Below, piece after piece: positions 56,196-64,000 of a stretch of DNA of 64,000 nt; positions within the stretch are counted from its first letter, which is position 1; every line of letters begins with the position of its first letter. Below the pieces are notes generated by a model. It was not told the DNA's origin and did not search any database. It was given only the letters and a program-made list of their open reading frames with translations. The DNA comes from Rhodopirellula sp. SM50 (GTDB lineage: Bacteria; Planctomycetota; Planctomycetia; Pirellulales; Pirellulaceae), in the NCBI RefSeq assembly GCF_002289565.1, contig NZ_NTFY01000033.1, positions 86,414 to 150,413 on the forward strand, written 5' to 3'. Position numbers and translations under genes: made by a program.

Positions 56196-56371
56196 CCGTT
56201 CGCTGAAAATCGACCCACCCGAATAGTGGTGGATGCTGCACAGAAGTTAATTGAGGCAAATTGCGCCGGCAATCGGGTTCTTGGTGATAAAGCTGGTCAT
56301 TCGGGTAATAACCGGCCGATCAGAGGAGAGAATACCCCGATCCACCGGTCTCCGACATGATTCCTGGACCC

Positions 56372-57553
56372 ATGAAGCGATTCTGCGCACTCGCCGCGAT
56401 CCTGATCTCATCTTGTTCTGTTGCCCTATATGCCGATGGGCAACTCATCCCCGGCGTCCGAATTCAAGGTGGACGCACACCCGGAGTCAGTGAACCGTGG
56501 CGGGTCGAGGGGGAATTCATGTTCGGCTGGCTTCGCGGAATGAAAGCGCCGCCACTGGTCACCACGAGCCCCCGCAGCAACCAGAGAGCACAAGCGGGAG
56601 TCATTGGAGAGCCGGGAACATCCATCGTTTATGGGGACGACGACCTCGACAACGGAATTCGCCAAGGGATACGGCTTCGACTAGAACGCGTGCTAACGAA
56701 CAATTGCTTGCTGTATGCCAGTGCATTTTACTTGGGTGACGACGACAGCGGATTTACTTTCAAAGGATCCGACGTCGGACTGCCCCTATTCGCGCGTCCT
56801 TTTACCAATGTCCAGACGATGGTGAACGACTCCGAACTCGTTTCTTTTCCGAATGTCTTGGCAGGGGCGGTCGCGATCTCAACCAATAGCGAGCTCTACG
56901 GCTTCGATGTTGGATTCCGAAAGCCTCTTGCAAACAGTCGAACGCTTCAGACTTCAGTGTCTGCTGGCTATCGAATGATCGACTTGTCCGACGAAATCGG
57001 AATTCGTGAAGAGCTTGTTTCGATCGCCCAGACCGGCGTCGTCGCACAGGGGACCTTGTTTGTGGTTGAAGACGAGTTCGAAGCGCAGAACCAGTTTCAT
57101 GGTCTGAATCTGCAGTTCGACATCGACAAGTGGATCGGACCATGGCGCTTTTCGCTGCGCTCGTCACTTGCGTTTGGCGACATGCAAAGAGAAATCTCTA
57201 TCGCTGGACAAACAACGACGACCGTCCCCACGCAAGCTCCCATTCAAACCGTCGGCGGTCTTCTCACTCAGCCCACCAACATCGGCGCGTATGAATCCAA
57301 CGAGTTCACTGTTGTGCCGGAAATCAAGTTCATGCTGGGGCACGTCCTCCAACCGGGGATCGAATTTCAACTTGGCTACAACCTCTTGATTCTGCCCGAC
57401 GTCCTTCGTTCACCCGAGCAGATTGACCTTGACGTCAATGAAAGCCAAATCGGAGGAGGGACTCTGAATGGACCGGCGCGGCCTGAGTTTCAAGCGGACT
57501 CGCAGACGGCGTGGATGCAAGCGATCGTCTGGAACGTGGTCTTCACTCGATAG
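56372..57553 (+). CDS. BBP7-type outer-membrane beta-barrel protein
   Basis: The 393-residue protein has a signal peptide ('MKRFCALAAILISSCSVALYADG'; first 21-23 residues) and the alternating aromatic/hydrophobic strands of a barrel ('WRVEGEFMFGWLRG', 'YGFDVGFRKPL', 'VSAGYRMIDLSD', 'FQLGYNLLILPD'). It ends with 'AIVWNVVFTR', the strong C-terminal strand of outer-membrane proteins. The overall pattern fits the planctomycete BBP7 family (PF07585), including 'SAGYRMIDL'. The second ATG (56372) was chosen because it begins the signal peptide; ATG 56357 would add five residues. It is divergent from the giant surface-protein gene with 176 bp between them, so they may share regulation. Confidence 0.85.
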   Translation: MKRFCALAAILISSCSVALYADGQLIPGVRIQGGRTPGVSEPWRVEGEFMFGWLRGMKAPPLVTTSPRSNQRAQAGVIGEPGTSIVYGDDDLDNGIRQGIRLRLERVLTNNCLLYASAFYLGDDDSGFTFKGSDVGLPLFARPFTNVQTMVNDSELVSFPNVLAGAVAISTNSELYGFDVGFRKPLANSRTLQTSVSAGYRMIDLSDEIGIREELVSIAQTGVVAQGTLFVVEDEFEAQNQFHGLNLQFDIDKWIGPWRFSLRSSLAFGDMQREISIAGQTTTTVPTQAPIQTVGGLLTQPTNIGAYESNEFTVVPEIKFMLGHVLQPGIEFQLGYNLLILPDVLRSPEQIDLDVNESQIGGGTLNGPARPEFQADSQTAWMQAIVWNVVFTR

Positions 57554-58295
57554 TCGAGCTCGCGAGCGGAGCTAAAAATCGTGTAAGACCCTTTTCCGCA
57601 CGCGTGAGTTCATCTAAGAGGCCAGTCTACGAAGGCGGATTCGCTGCCGTTACGCCATGCTCATCTGACACCACATTGGGCGTGGAAGGAGCAGACCGCC
57701 GACACGAAGCGAGTTTCCTTCGTGCAGTCGGTGGCCGACACCGCCTTCATTTTCCAGATTTCGTTGGGCGCGTCGGTTGGACCAACCTCCTGCTCGAAAG
57801 GATTCCGGTTCAGCGCGGAGGTCTGAGACACAGACGCGCGCAAGAAAAGTCAGTTCGGCGCGGAGGTTGGTCCAACCGCTGCAGGTTCCACATGATGGAG
57901 CAGAGAGTCTTGAGGGTAAGCCACACACCGAAAGTCTACGCGGATTTGAAATGGCCTATCTGCGTGCAACCCAAGCCGGTTCGAGGTGCGGGCCGAAGGG
58001 CCGTTTCAAGCGTTCGGACAACCGTGTTGCGCCCGAATCTTGTACAATCGAGACCAAATTCGCCGCGTCTGCTCAGCCGAAAACGTGTTTTGGGCGTGGC
58101 TTCCCTTGCTCACGGCACCAAATCTGGCCGGGCGAGTGGAAAACCCTCACCCTCTCTGGCAAAAGCAGGGGAATAAGTGGGATTGAAATCGCTATCAATT
58201 CAGTCGCCGTCGTTGCGACTGTGTCGCCGTTGGCGGGGTCGACCGGCGGTTTGCGTTAGTCTCTCCGTGACGACCTTTTTACCGGAGATTGACCG
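57554..58295. other. Repeat-bearing spacer without a gene
   Basis: In about 740 bases no gene is supported; the open frames run over repeats. It holds a 16-bp inverted repeat pair (57775-57790 and 57862-57877) and a direct repeat GTTC(A/G)GCGCGGAGGT near 57811 and 57855. The sequence just before 58296 is the leader of the kinase gene. Confidence 0.55.
57775..57877. repeat. 16-bp perfect inverted repeat
   Basis: GGTTGGACCAACCTCC at 57775-57790 is repeated inverted at 57862-57877 with a 71-base spacer. Each arm itself contains the palindrome GGTTGGACCAACC. Could be a protein-binding or recombination site, or a structured RNA. Confidence 0.7.
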
Positions 58296-61200
58296 ATGAA
58301 TCCCGACGCGGCTCCCGATCCGCCAACCGACCTACGGGTCGACCGTATCGCTGACGCTTTCGAAGCGGCATGGAAAGCGTTCCAAGAGGCCGGAACGTCC
58401 GAACGGCCGAGGAAATCCGGCGATCCGCCTGACCTGACGACGCACTTGGCTGACGCGTCGGCAGAGGATCGCCAGCGGGTCGCCGAAGAACTGATCCGGC
58501 TGGATCGATTCTACCGGGACCAATCCGGTCTAACCCGCGACCGCCAGTGGTACGCAGACTTGCTGTCCGATGTTCCGCGAGCGATGGCTGCCGCGTTTGA
58601 TAACGAGAACGTCGCCGAGCTGCCCGGCGACGCGACCGCCTGTGCCCCCGAAGTAACGATCGACCAAGCCTCCGCAGGTCCGTCGATCGGATCGGCGATC
58701 TCGCCGCCCGGCCAGAAACCTCGCGTCCGCTATTTCGGCGACTACGAATTGCTCGACGAAATCGCCCGTGGCGGCATGGGCGTCGTCTACCGGGCGCGGC
58801 AGATCAGCCTGGACCGCTGCGTCGCACTAAAAATGATCCTGGGTTCGGACTTCGCCGGTAAGGAATCCGAGGCGCGGTTTCAAATGGAAGCCGAGTCGGC
58901 CGCGCGGCTGGACCATCCCCACATCGTCCCGATCCATGACATCGGCCATCACGATGGGTTGCCATACTTTTCAATGAAGTTCGTCGACGGGACGACGTTG
59001 TCCGCCAAAGCCGATGAACTGCGTCAAGACACCAACAGCGTCATCGAACTGGTCGCCAAAATCGCCGACGCCGTGCATCACGCCCATCAACGCGGGATCG
59101 TTCATCGCGATCTCAAACCCGGGAACGTGCTGCTGGATGCCAACGGCCAACCGCTGTTGACCGACTTCGGGTTGGCCCGACGATCGAGTGAATCCGAGTT
59201 GACGCGGACCGGTGCGATTCTCGGCACTCCCGAGTACATGCCGCCCGAACAGGCCCGAGGCGAGACAGCGACGACCGCTTCGGACATCTATTCGCTCGGC
59301 GCGATCCTGTACCGCTTGCTGACCGGACGAACGCCGCACGTCGGCGATTCGTCGCTGGCGGTGATGCGGTCGATCGCCACCGATCCGGTTCCCAAGCCAC
59401 GTGAACTGGTTAAAGATCTGGATCGTGACTTGGAAGCGATCGTGCTGAAATGCTTGGCGAGCGATCCTGCCGATCGCTACGCCTCGGCAGCCGACTTGAC
59501 ACAAGACTTGCGTGCCCACCGCGACGGTTTGCCATTGATCGCCCGACCGGCCGGGCCGGTCGAATTGATCCGCATCTGGATCCGGCAACAATTCGGCAAC
59601 GTCCGCTGGGTGCCGGTGATCGCGTTGGTCATCGGCGGAACGTCGGGCTTTTTGATGTGGTCGCTGGGAACCGAAGCGAACATGGAGATCGAACCGGCAT
59701 TGGTGGAACAGATACGCCCGGCCGATCGCGCACCGTTGTGGTGGTTGAGATTGCCGATCCCGGCGCCCATCATGGGGACCTTCTTGCTTTGCCTGACGGT
59801 GATGATCGGGTTGCCCATCAAGGTGCTGGTCAAGCCGAAGACGCGGGCCGCCGACGCAATCGCCGGCTTCGGCGTCGGATTGCTGATCGGCATCGTCTGC
59901 TACATCGCCGGTTTGGGAGCACTTTTGAATGCTGCCGGGATAGGCACCTTTGGCCAAGACTTCGATCTCTTGGTGATCGGCAGCCAGAATCCCAGCTTCG
60001 CGGAAATTTCGGCCAGTCGTCGCTATCCGGAACTCGGTGACCTGCCGTGGCGACATCAAGTCCGTGTATTGGAGACGCGAATCAATTCCCACTTTCGAAC
60101 CATACCGTTGCTGGTCGGTTGGATCGGCGCACCCTTGACGGCGCTCGCGTTTGCCGTCGCCGGAATGGTGCAAACGGTGGTGCTCGGGGACATGACGCGG
60201 CGTCGTTTAGCACATCGGTCTGTCGATCCAACAGATGACGTCGTTCCAACAGCGACGACCAAGACCGTCATCGACCGCTACTACGTCGCGGGCGTTTTCG
60301 AGTACACATTCTTCGCGCTCTTGCTAGCTCAGTTCTTGTTCTTCGTCACGGCGATTGGCAGCCAATGGATCCTCACCGGTGCCAGCTCCTTTGTTGACTG
60401 GACCAACGAACTGATCGCCGCCGCTCTGGTGGTGGCGGGTCTGATCGCGGTTGCCATGCACTGGCGACTATGGCTTCGCGTCCCGATGCTCATTGTCGCT
60501 TGTATCGCTGGTGGCTGGTTGTCCGGTCGTGTCAGCCACGATGTGTCTCACCGTTGGCAAGTCGCCGTCAAACAAGGCAACGTTGCCAAGTTCGCTCGCG
60601 CCGCAGCGATCCACGACGATCCACTGACACAACTACGATTGGCCGAAGCAAAACGGCAACTGGCCTTTCGCTACCTGACTGGACACCGCGACCGCGCGAT
60701 CTCGCTGCTGCAATCCGGCCTCGGCGTAGCCGAGTCGACTCCGCCTGAAGGCAAATGGAAGAACGTCCGAGAGCAAACGATCGTCGATACGCGATTTGGA
60801 TTGGCTCAGGCTCTGTTGACCGACGGCGAGATCGACGAAGCCGCCAAAGCGCTGTTGCCGATTCGTGGTTCCTGGGGCGATCAAGCTGACGAACATGCCA
60901 ATGGCTTCGCTATCTTTGTCGGTAACGTGCTGCGGTCGGCTGCAGCGAGTGTTTCCGACGACGCCGACCAGCGGACTCGCTGGACACGCCGCACGGTCGA
61001 TCGACTGGTCCCGCAATTGTGGTCGGACTCAAGGCTAGCACATCGTTACGCCGACTGGCTGACATCGCAGCAGGTCTGGCGACTGTACGGCCCGATCGAA
61101 CTTCCACCGGGAGCACCGCGGGACGCGACGAGCAGTTCCAAACTGCTGGCGATGACACCGCCTATCGAAAAGAAACTGATCAGCTTGAGCGGCGACGACG

Positions 61201-61595
61201 ACCTGCCCCCGGCGGCGGCGACGATCGCCACCGCCAGCGACCAACCGGTTCACCTGGGCGAATTTTTGAACCCCAACCGAAACGTGCTGGCATACGCCGT
61301 GTCCCAGATCCACAGCGACACCGATCAAACGGTGACGTTCCGGTTGGGAAGCGACGACGGGGCGACGATGTGGGTCGACGGCCGGCGGGTGCATCACAAC
61401 GACGCCAACCGCGGGATGCGTCGTGCCGACGACCGCTTCGATGTCCAGTTATCATCGGGGCTGCACTTGATCGTCTTGAAAATTAGCCAAGGCACCGAAG
61501 ACTGGGGGTTCGTGATCGACGCGGTCGACCAGGGCGATCCGGAGAACGATTGGGACGGTAGACCGGTCGCGCTGTGGAGACGTGACGTTGAATAA
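58296..61595 (+). CDS. Ser/Thr protein kinase with multi-helix membrane domain and C-terminal PA14-like segment
   Basis: The 1099-residue protein has a helical N-terminal region (about 15-100), then a complete kinase domain (149-410) with 'ARGGMGVVY', K179, 'HRDLKPGN' (D272), 'DFGLAR' (290-295) and 'GTPEYMPPEQ'. About seven hydrophobic helices follow (near 440-455, 480-500, 515-545, 605-630, 660-690, 705-725 and 727-745), with a sizeable loop after the third. A TPR-like helical part (about 770-900) and a PA14/sugar-sensing-like beta region ('FRLGSDDGATMWVDG', near 1030-1095) complete it. ATG 58296 follows 'CCGGAGATTGACCG', a good ribosome binding site. The ECF sigma gene overlaps its end, so kinase and sigma factor are probably one signalling unit. 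Confidence 0.93.
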   Translation: MNPDAAPDPPTDLRVDRIADAFEAAWKAFQEAGTSERPRKSGDPPDLTTHLADASAEDRQRVAEELIRLDRFYRDQSGLTRDRQWYADLLSDVPRAMAAAFDNENVAELPGDATACAPEVTIDQASAGPSIGSAISPPGQKPRVRYFGDYELLDEIARGGMGVVYRARQISLDRCVALKMILGSDFAGKESEARFQMEAESAARLDHPHIVPIHDIGHHDGLPYFSMKFVDGTTLSAKADELRQDTNSVIELVAKIADAVHHAHQRGIVHRDLKPGNVLLDANGQPLLTDFGLARRSSESELTRTGAILGTPEYMPPEQARGETATTASDIYSLGAILYRLLTGRTPHVGDSSLAVMRSIATDPVPKPRELVKDLDRDLEAIVLKCLASDPADRYASAADLTQDLRAHRDGLPLIARPAGPVELIRIWIRQQFGNVRWVPVIALVIGGTSGFLMWSLGTEANMEIEPALVEQIRPADRAPLWWLRLPIPAPIMGTFLLCLTVMIGLPIKVLVKPKTRAADAIAGFGVGLLIGIVCYIAGLGALLNAAGIGTFGQDFDLLVIGSQNPSFAEISASRRYPELGDLPWRHQVRVLETRINSHFRTIPLLVGWIGAPLTALAFAVAGMVQTVVLGDMTRRRLAHRSVDPTDDVVPTATTKTVIDRYYVAGVFEYTFFALLLAQFLFFVTAIGSQWILTGASSFVDWTNELIAAALVVAGLIAVAMHWRLWLRVPMLIVACIAGGWLSGRVSHDVSHRWQVAVKQGNVAKFARAAAIHDDPLTQLRLAEAKRQLAFRYLTGHRDRAISLLQSGLGVAESTPPEGKWKNVREQTIVDTRFGLAQALLTDGEIDEAAKALLPIRGSWGDQADEHANGFAIFVGNVLRSAAASVSDDADQRTRWTRRTVDRLVPQLWSDSRLAHRYADWLTSQQVWRLYGPIELPPGAPRDATSSSKLLAMTPPIEKKLISLSGDDDLPPAAATIATASDQPVHLGEFLNPNRNVLAYAVSQIHSDTDQTVTFRLGSDDGATMWVDGRRVHHNDANRGMRRADDRFDVQLSSGLHLIVLKISQGTEDWGFVIDAVDQGDPENDWDGRPVALWRRDVE

Positions 61596-62193
61596 GTTGC
61601 ACGAACAGTCGGTGACTTACTGGTTCGACCAACTGCGCGCGGGAAACGAAGCTGCCGCCGCCGAACTCTGGGCTCGCTACTTCCAACAACTCGCCGCGTT
61701 CGCGAGGAGCCGACTCGTCCAGCGACGCGTCAGTGATGAGGAGGATTTGGCCGCGGAAGTCTTGCACGCTTTGTATCGCGCCGCGGAGTCCGGACGGTTG
61801 CCGGCGATCGAGTCGCGTCAGGACTTGTGGCGAATTCTGTTGTCGTGGATGCGAAACAGGATCACCGATCAAGTCCGCGCCGAGCACGCGGCCAAACGCG
61901 GTGGCGGACGTGTCCGCGGGCATTCGGGATTCGACCACAACACTAACGAAACCGACGCCTTCGCGGAAATTGCTTGTCCCCAGCCTTCCGCGGCTACGCT
62001 GGCCGAGTTACGTGAACTGGCCGACCACTTGCTGGGTCGCCTTCCCGATCAGCTCTTGCGAGACTTGGCGCTAGCGCGGATGGCCGGCAAGACGGTCGAC
62101 GAACTGTCCGGTGAATTCAAGATCGCCCCACGAACGGTCGAGCGCAAATTGGCGATTATCCGCCGCGTCTGGTCACAAGACGCACCGCAGTAA
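61582..62193 (+). CDS. ECF-family RNA polymerase sigma factor
   Basis: The roughly 203-residue protein has region 2 at about 10-90 ('WARYFQQLAAFARSRL', 'DEEDLAAEVLHALYR') and region 4 at about 140-195 ('LRELADHLLGRLPDQL', 'KTVDELSGEFKIAPRTVERK'). The GTG start at 61582 overlaps the kinase gene by 14 bases; the TTG at 61588 has better spacing (8 bases) from GGAG and may be the true start. The overlap implies coupled translation with the kinase, so the kinase is its likely regulator. It is a distinct second sigma of this type in the window, not a copy of the one at 20.7 kb. Confidence 0.9.
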   Translation: MTLNKLHEQSVTYWFDQLRAGNEAAAAELWARYFQQLAAFARSRLVQRRVSDEEDLAAEVLHALYRAAESGRLPAIESRQDLWRILLSWMRNRITDQVRAEHAAKRGGGRVRGHSGFDHNTNETDAFAEIACPQPSAATLAELRELADHLLGRLPDQLLRDLALARMAGKTVDELSGEFKIAPRTVERKLAIIRRVWSQDAPQ

Positions 62194-62780
62194 GTTTTGG
62201 TATGAACAACGTCGCCCGCTGGCTCCGCCAGCGGATCGCCTCCGGATGGCGGCTGTCGTCACACGCCGAATTGATTTTCAGTTTTCAGCTTCTCGCATCT
62301 TGCATAGGACGATCAGGGTTGAATGGTTAAGGGCGAGACGCTCGACACTGCAATCCCTGAACCGCGGCGGTTGCATCGACCTCTCGGAGTTCGCGAATTC
62401 GGTTCGACGCACACTTCTCAAGAACTCCGTCTAGATTCGGGAAAACTGCAGCGAAGAAATGAATCTCCATCCGCAATCGGCTGATCTTTGCCGGTCACTA
62501 CCACCGGTGGATGCTCGCCTCGCCCACGACAATCTCTGATTGGAATGGAGAATCGTCCGTTCAGCTCGGCGATGGACGCCACTTTGTGGTGGTGAACGCG
62601 TTGTTTGCCGGACATTACGCCGTTCTGGACACGGAAACCTACGAGCTGATGCCAGGGCGTACAGCCTCACCGCGGCTCCCTCGAAACTCAAGCCATCGTT
62701 AACGAGGCGATGAACGGAAGAAACGCAAGATTGAATTGTCTCCCTTGTTGGGACTCCGCGGAGATGGCCGCAGCGCGTAA
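62194..62780. other. Spacer downstream of the sigma factor gene, no confident gene
   Basis: Short open frames (for example 62511-62702) read protein-like in places but have no domain or good start. Probably contains gene remnants together with the PARG fragment that follows. Confidence 0.4.
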
Positions 62781-63245
62781 GCAAGCATTGGATATTGCTC
62801 CAGAAGCTGCGGCACGACTCGGATCGCGAAGTCGAGTATCACGCCGGACGATCCCCTGCCGACGCCAGATGAAGTCACGTTTGGGGTTACCGAAGTTCAA
62901 GTCACAAACGAGACGACGCTAATGGCCGCGCGTCGATTCGTCGAGAGTGGGCTAGAGCCGTTGGTATTGAATTTTGCGAACGGTGTCCAGCCTGGAGGCG
63001 GATTTCTTTACGGGGCGCGCGCTCAAGAAGAGGTGCTTTGCCGGTCCAGTGCTCTGTTTGAAACGATTGTGGACGACCCGATGTACGAGCATCATTGGGA
63101 CAGAGAGCGTCCCGATTCCACCGACTGGGCAATCCGCCCCCCAGGGGTGCCCGTGTCTCGTGATGACGACGATCTGTCGGAATTTGTCGACCGTCAACTC
63201 TTTCCGTTTCTAACGCTTTTCCAACTCCGACACTCGCTCTTGTAG
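62781..63245 (+). pseudogene. Degraded microbial PARG-type (TIGR02452) gene fragment
   Basis: The frame encodes 'VTNETTLMAARRFV', 'LNFANGVQPGGGFLYG' and 'AQEEVLCRSSALF', the signature GGG...QEE loop of bacterial poly(ADP-ribose) glycohydrolases, then 'PPGVPVSRDDD'. There is a stop at 62778-62780 and only a late ATG (62922) inside the conserved part, so the N-terminus is missing. After about 63180 family-like sequence ends and the frame runs antisense into the neighbouring gene. Full-length relatives are about 270 residues. The catalytic loop survives but the protein is almost certainly non-functional. Confidence 0.75.
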
Positions 63246-63494
63246 ATCCTCAATCGCGTTTTTTGCCTTCGCCAGCAAGCCAAGAGGCACAGCGAGACAA
63301 AATGTAAATAAGAAAGCAATCAATGGGACGAGAGGGAATTTGTTGTCATCAATAGATCCCAAAACAACTCCCCCCACTGCCCCGATAAACACAATCACCC
63401 AAATCCCCGCCAAACCGCGCGTGATCGCGGCCCAGAATTCTATTTTCTTCGGATCTGCGAGTTCGTTGTTTGGTTTGCTTGTTTCCGATTCCAT
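63210..63494 (-). CDS. Small membrane protein with two helices and a coiled-coil tail
   Basis: The 94-residue protein has two hydrophobic segments (about 27-47, 'GIWVIVFIGAVGGVVLG', and about 55-77, 'LVPLIAFLFTFCLAVPLG') and a short coiled-coil C-terminus ('IEDLQERVSELEKR'). ATG 63494 was chosen because AGGAG stands 9 bases upstream; the frame continues to 63674 without a better signal. It is convergent with and overlaps the tail of the PARG fragment, which suggests that a rearrangement joined them. The family is not recognised. Confidence 0.75.
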   Translation of the reverse strand: MESETSKPNNELADPKKIEFWAAITRGLAGIWVIVFIGAVGGVVLGSIDDNKFPLVPLIAFLFTFCLAVPLGLLAKAKNAIEDLQERVSELEKR

Positions 63495-64000
63495 CGTGAC
63501 GTTTCTCCTGAATAAAGGAATCTCGAATTCTATTGCCCGGACCGACGGTAACTCAATAAGCATAGGCGAAGCAATGATGGCGTTGGCCCTTGTTGGTCGG
63601 ATCCATCTGCTCCCGATGACAGCCATCGCTCCACTTAAATAATCAGCAATACGACGCCGAAGAGGCTTGTCCACAAGTAGACACGCTCGCGAACGGGGAA
63701 GGTGCCGCTACTGCCCCTACTTCCTCCCCGTAGATCCTCTGCTTGCACACGCAGGTTGCATCGACCGCGGCGCCGAATGATGTCCCCTGCGGCGCGTCGG
63801 TCATCTACACCGAAGCATGGAATCCAAGTGTCGGGGCGGGGTAAACGCGATCCGGCGGGAATGGCATGGGCGGTTCTGGACGATTGCGGCGGTCCGTTTC
63901 TCATTGCGTCAAAGTACAAACGTGCTCTGGTTCGAACGTGAACTGCAGTTCGTTTCACCGCGACTCAAGTCCTTCGATCCGTTTCACTTCTTTTTCGCTT
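63495..64000. other. Right-edge spacer, no confident gene
   Basis: Short frames on both strands (for example 63702-63941 on +) have no start signal or known domain. The + frame ends with protein-like 'MAWAVLDDCGGPFLIASKY', which may be a remnant. Confidence 0.35.

Noticed and set aside
23463..56195. CRISPR-like regular spacing in the giant gene
   Set aside because: The repeats are protein-coding domain repeats of 330-390 bases, not short direct repeats with unique spacers.
57511..58259. Long + strand frames (221 and 160 codons) in the spacer after the barrel gene
   Set aside because: They run through inverted and direct repeats in two competing frames, are Arg/Ser-rich and lack starts.
58971..60173. 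400-codon leftward frame inside the kinase gene
   Set aside because: His/Gln/Arg-rich shadow of the kinase; kinase motifs on the + strand are unambiguous.

Overview
The window most resembles the chromosome of a planctomycete of the Rhodopirellula/Pirellulaceae type. The evidence is a BBP7-type outer-membrane barrel, a TIGR03000-like domain fused to a CAP domain, GEVED/dockerin/SdrD-B giant surface protein architecture with an N-terminal 'LEKRLLLA' motif, three Ser/Thr protein kinases, and two ECF sigma factors placed beside kinases. This placement rests on family knowledge and sequence reading; no database search was possible.

Region 1 (1-11.7 kb) is accessory DNA. A leftward set (two small helix-turn-helix proteins and the first 45 codons of a gene leaving the window) is followed by a complete IS21-family element with intact istA and istB, inverted ends and a 5-bp target duplication. 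Next come a leftward unknown protein, a rightward run of five unknown proteins (5.7-9.8 kb), a 67-bp hairpin unit flanked by direct repeats, and a leftward tyrosine recombinase with a stem-loop after it. The region looks like an integrated element whose left part lies outside the window.

Region 2 (12.7-22.8 kb) is signalling. A secreted CAP-domain protein lies 15 bp upstream of a 2338-residue membrane Ser/Thr kinase (zinc ribbon, kinase, WD40-like propeller, leucine-rich repeats). An ECF sigma factor gene then diverges from an FHA-like plus kinase gene.

Region 3 (23.5-56.2 kb) is one uninterrupted leftward gene of 32.7 kb encoding a 10,910-residue predicted surface protein. From the N-terminus it carries two GEVED domains, two FG-GAP propellers, Calx-beta, 16 CARDB-like repeats, a PA14-like domain, PPC/TIG, nine Ig-like repeats with DPDG motifs, an RHS-like core, a dockerin, more Ig-like and cadherin-like repeats, an alpha/beta-hydrolase domain with a complete candidate catalytic triad, six tandem SdrD-B repeats and a second dockerin. 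A BBP7 outer-membrane barrel gene is divergently transcribed from its 5' end.

Region 4 (57.5-64 kb) holds a repeat-rich spacer, a kinase with about seven membrane segments overlapped by an ECF sigma factor gene, a degraded microbial PARG-type gene and a small two-helix membrane protein.

The most striking item is the giant protein with an embedded enzyme domain. The two ECF/kinase pairs and the hairpin unit at 9.8 kb are the next most notable.
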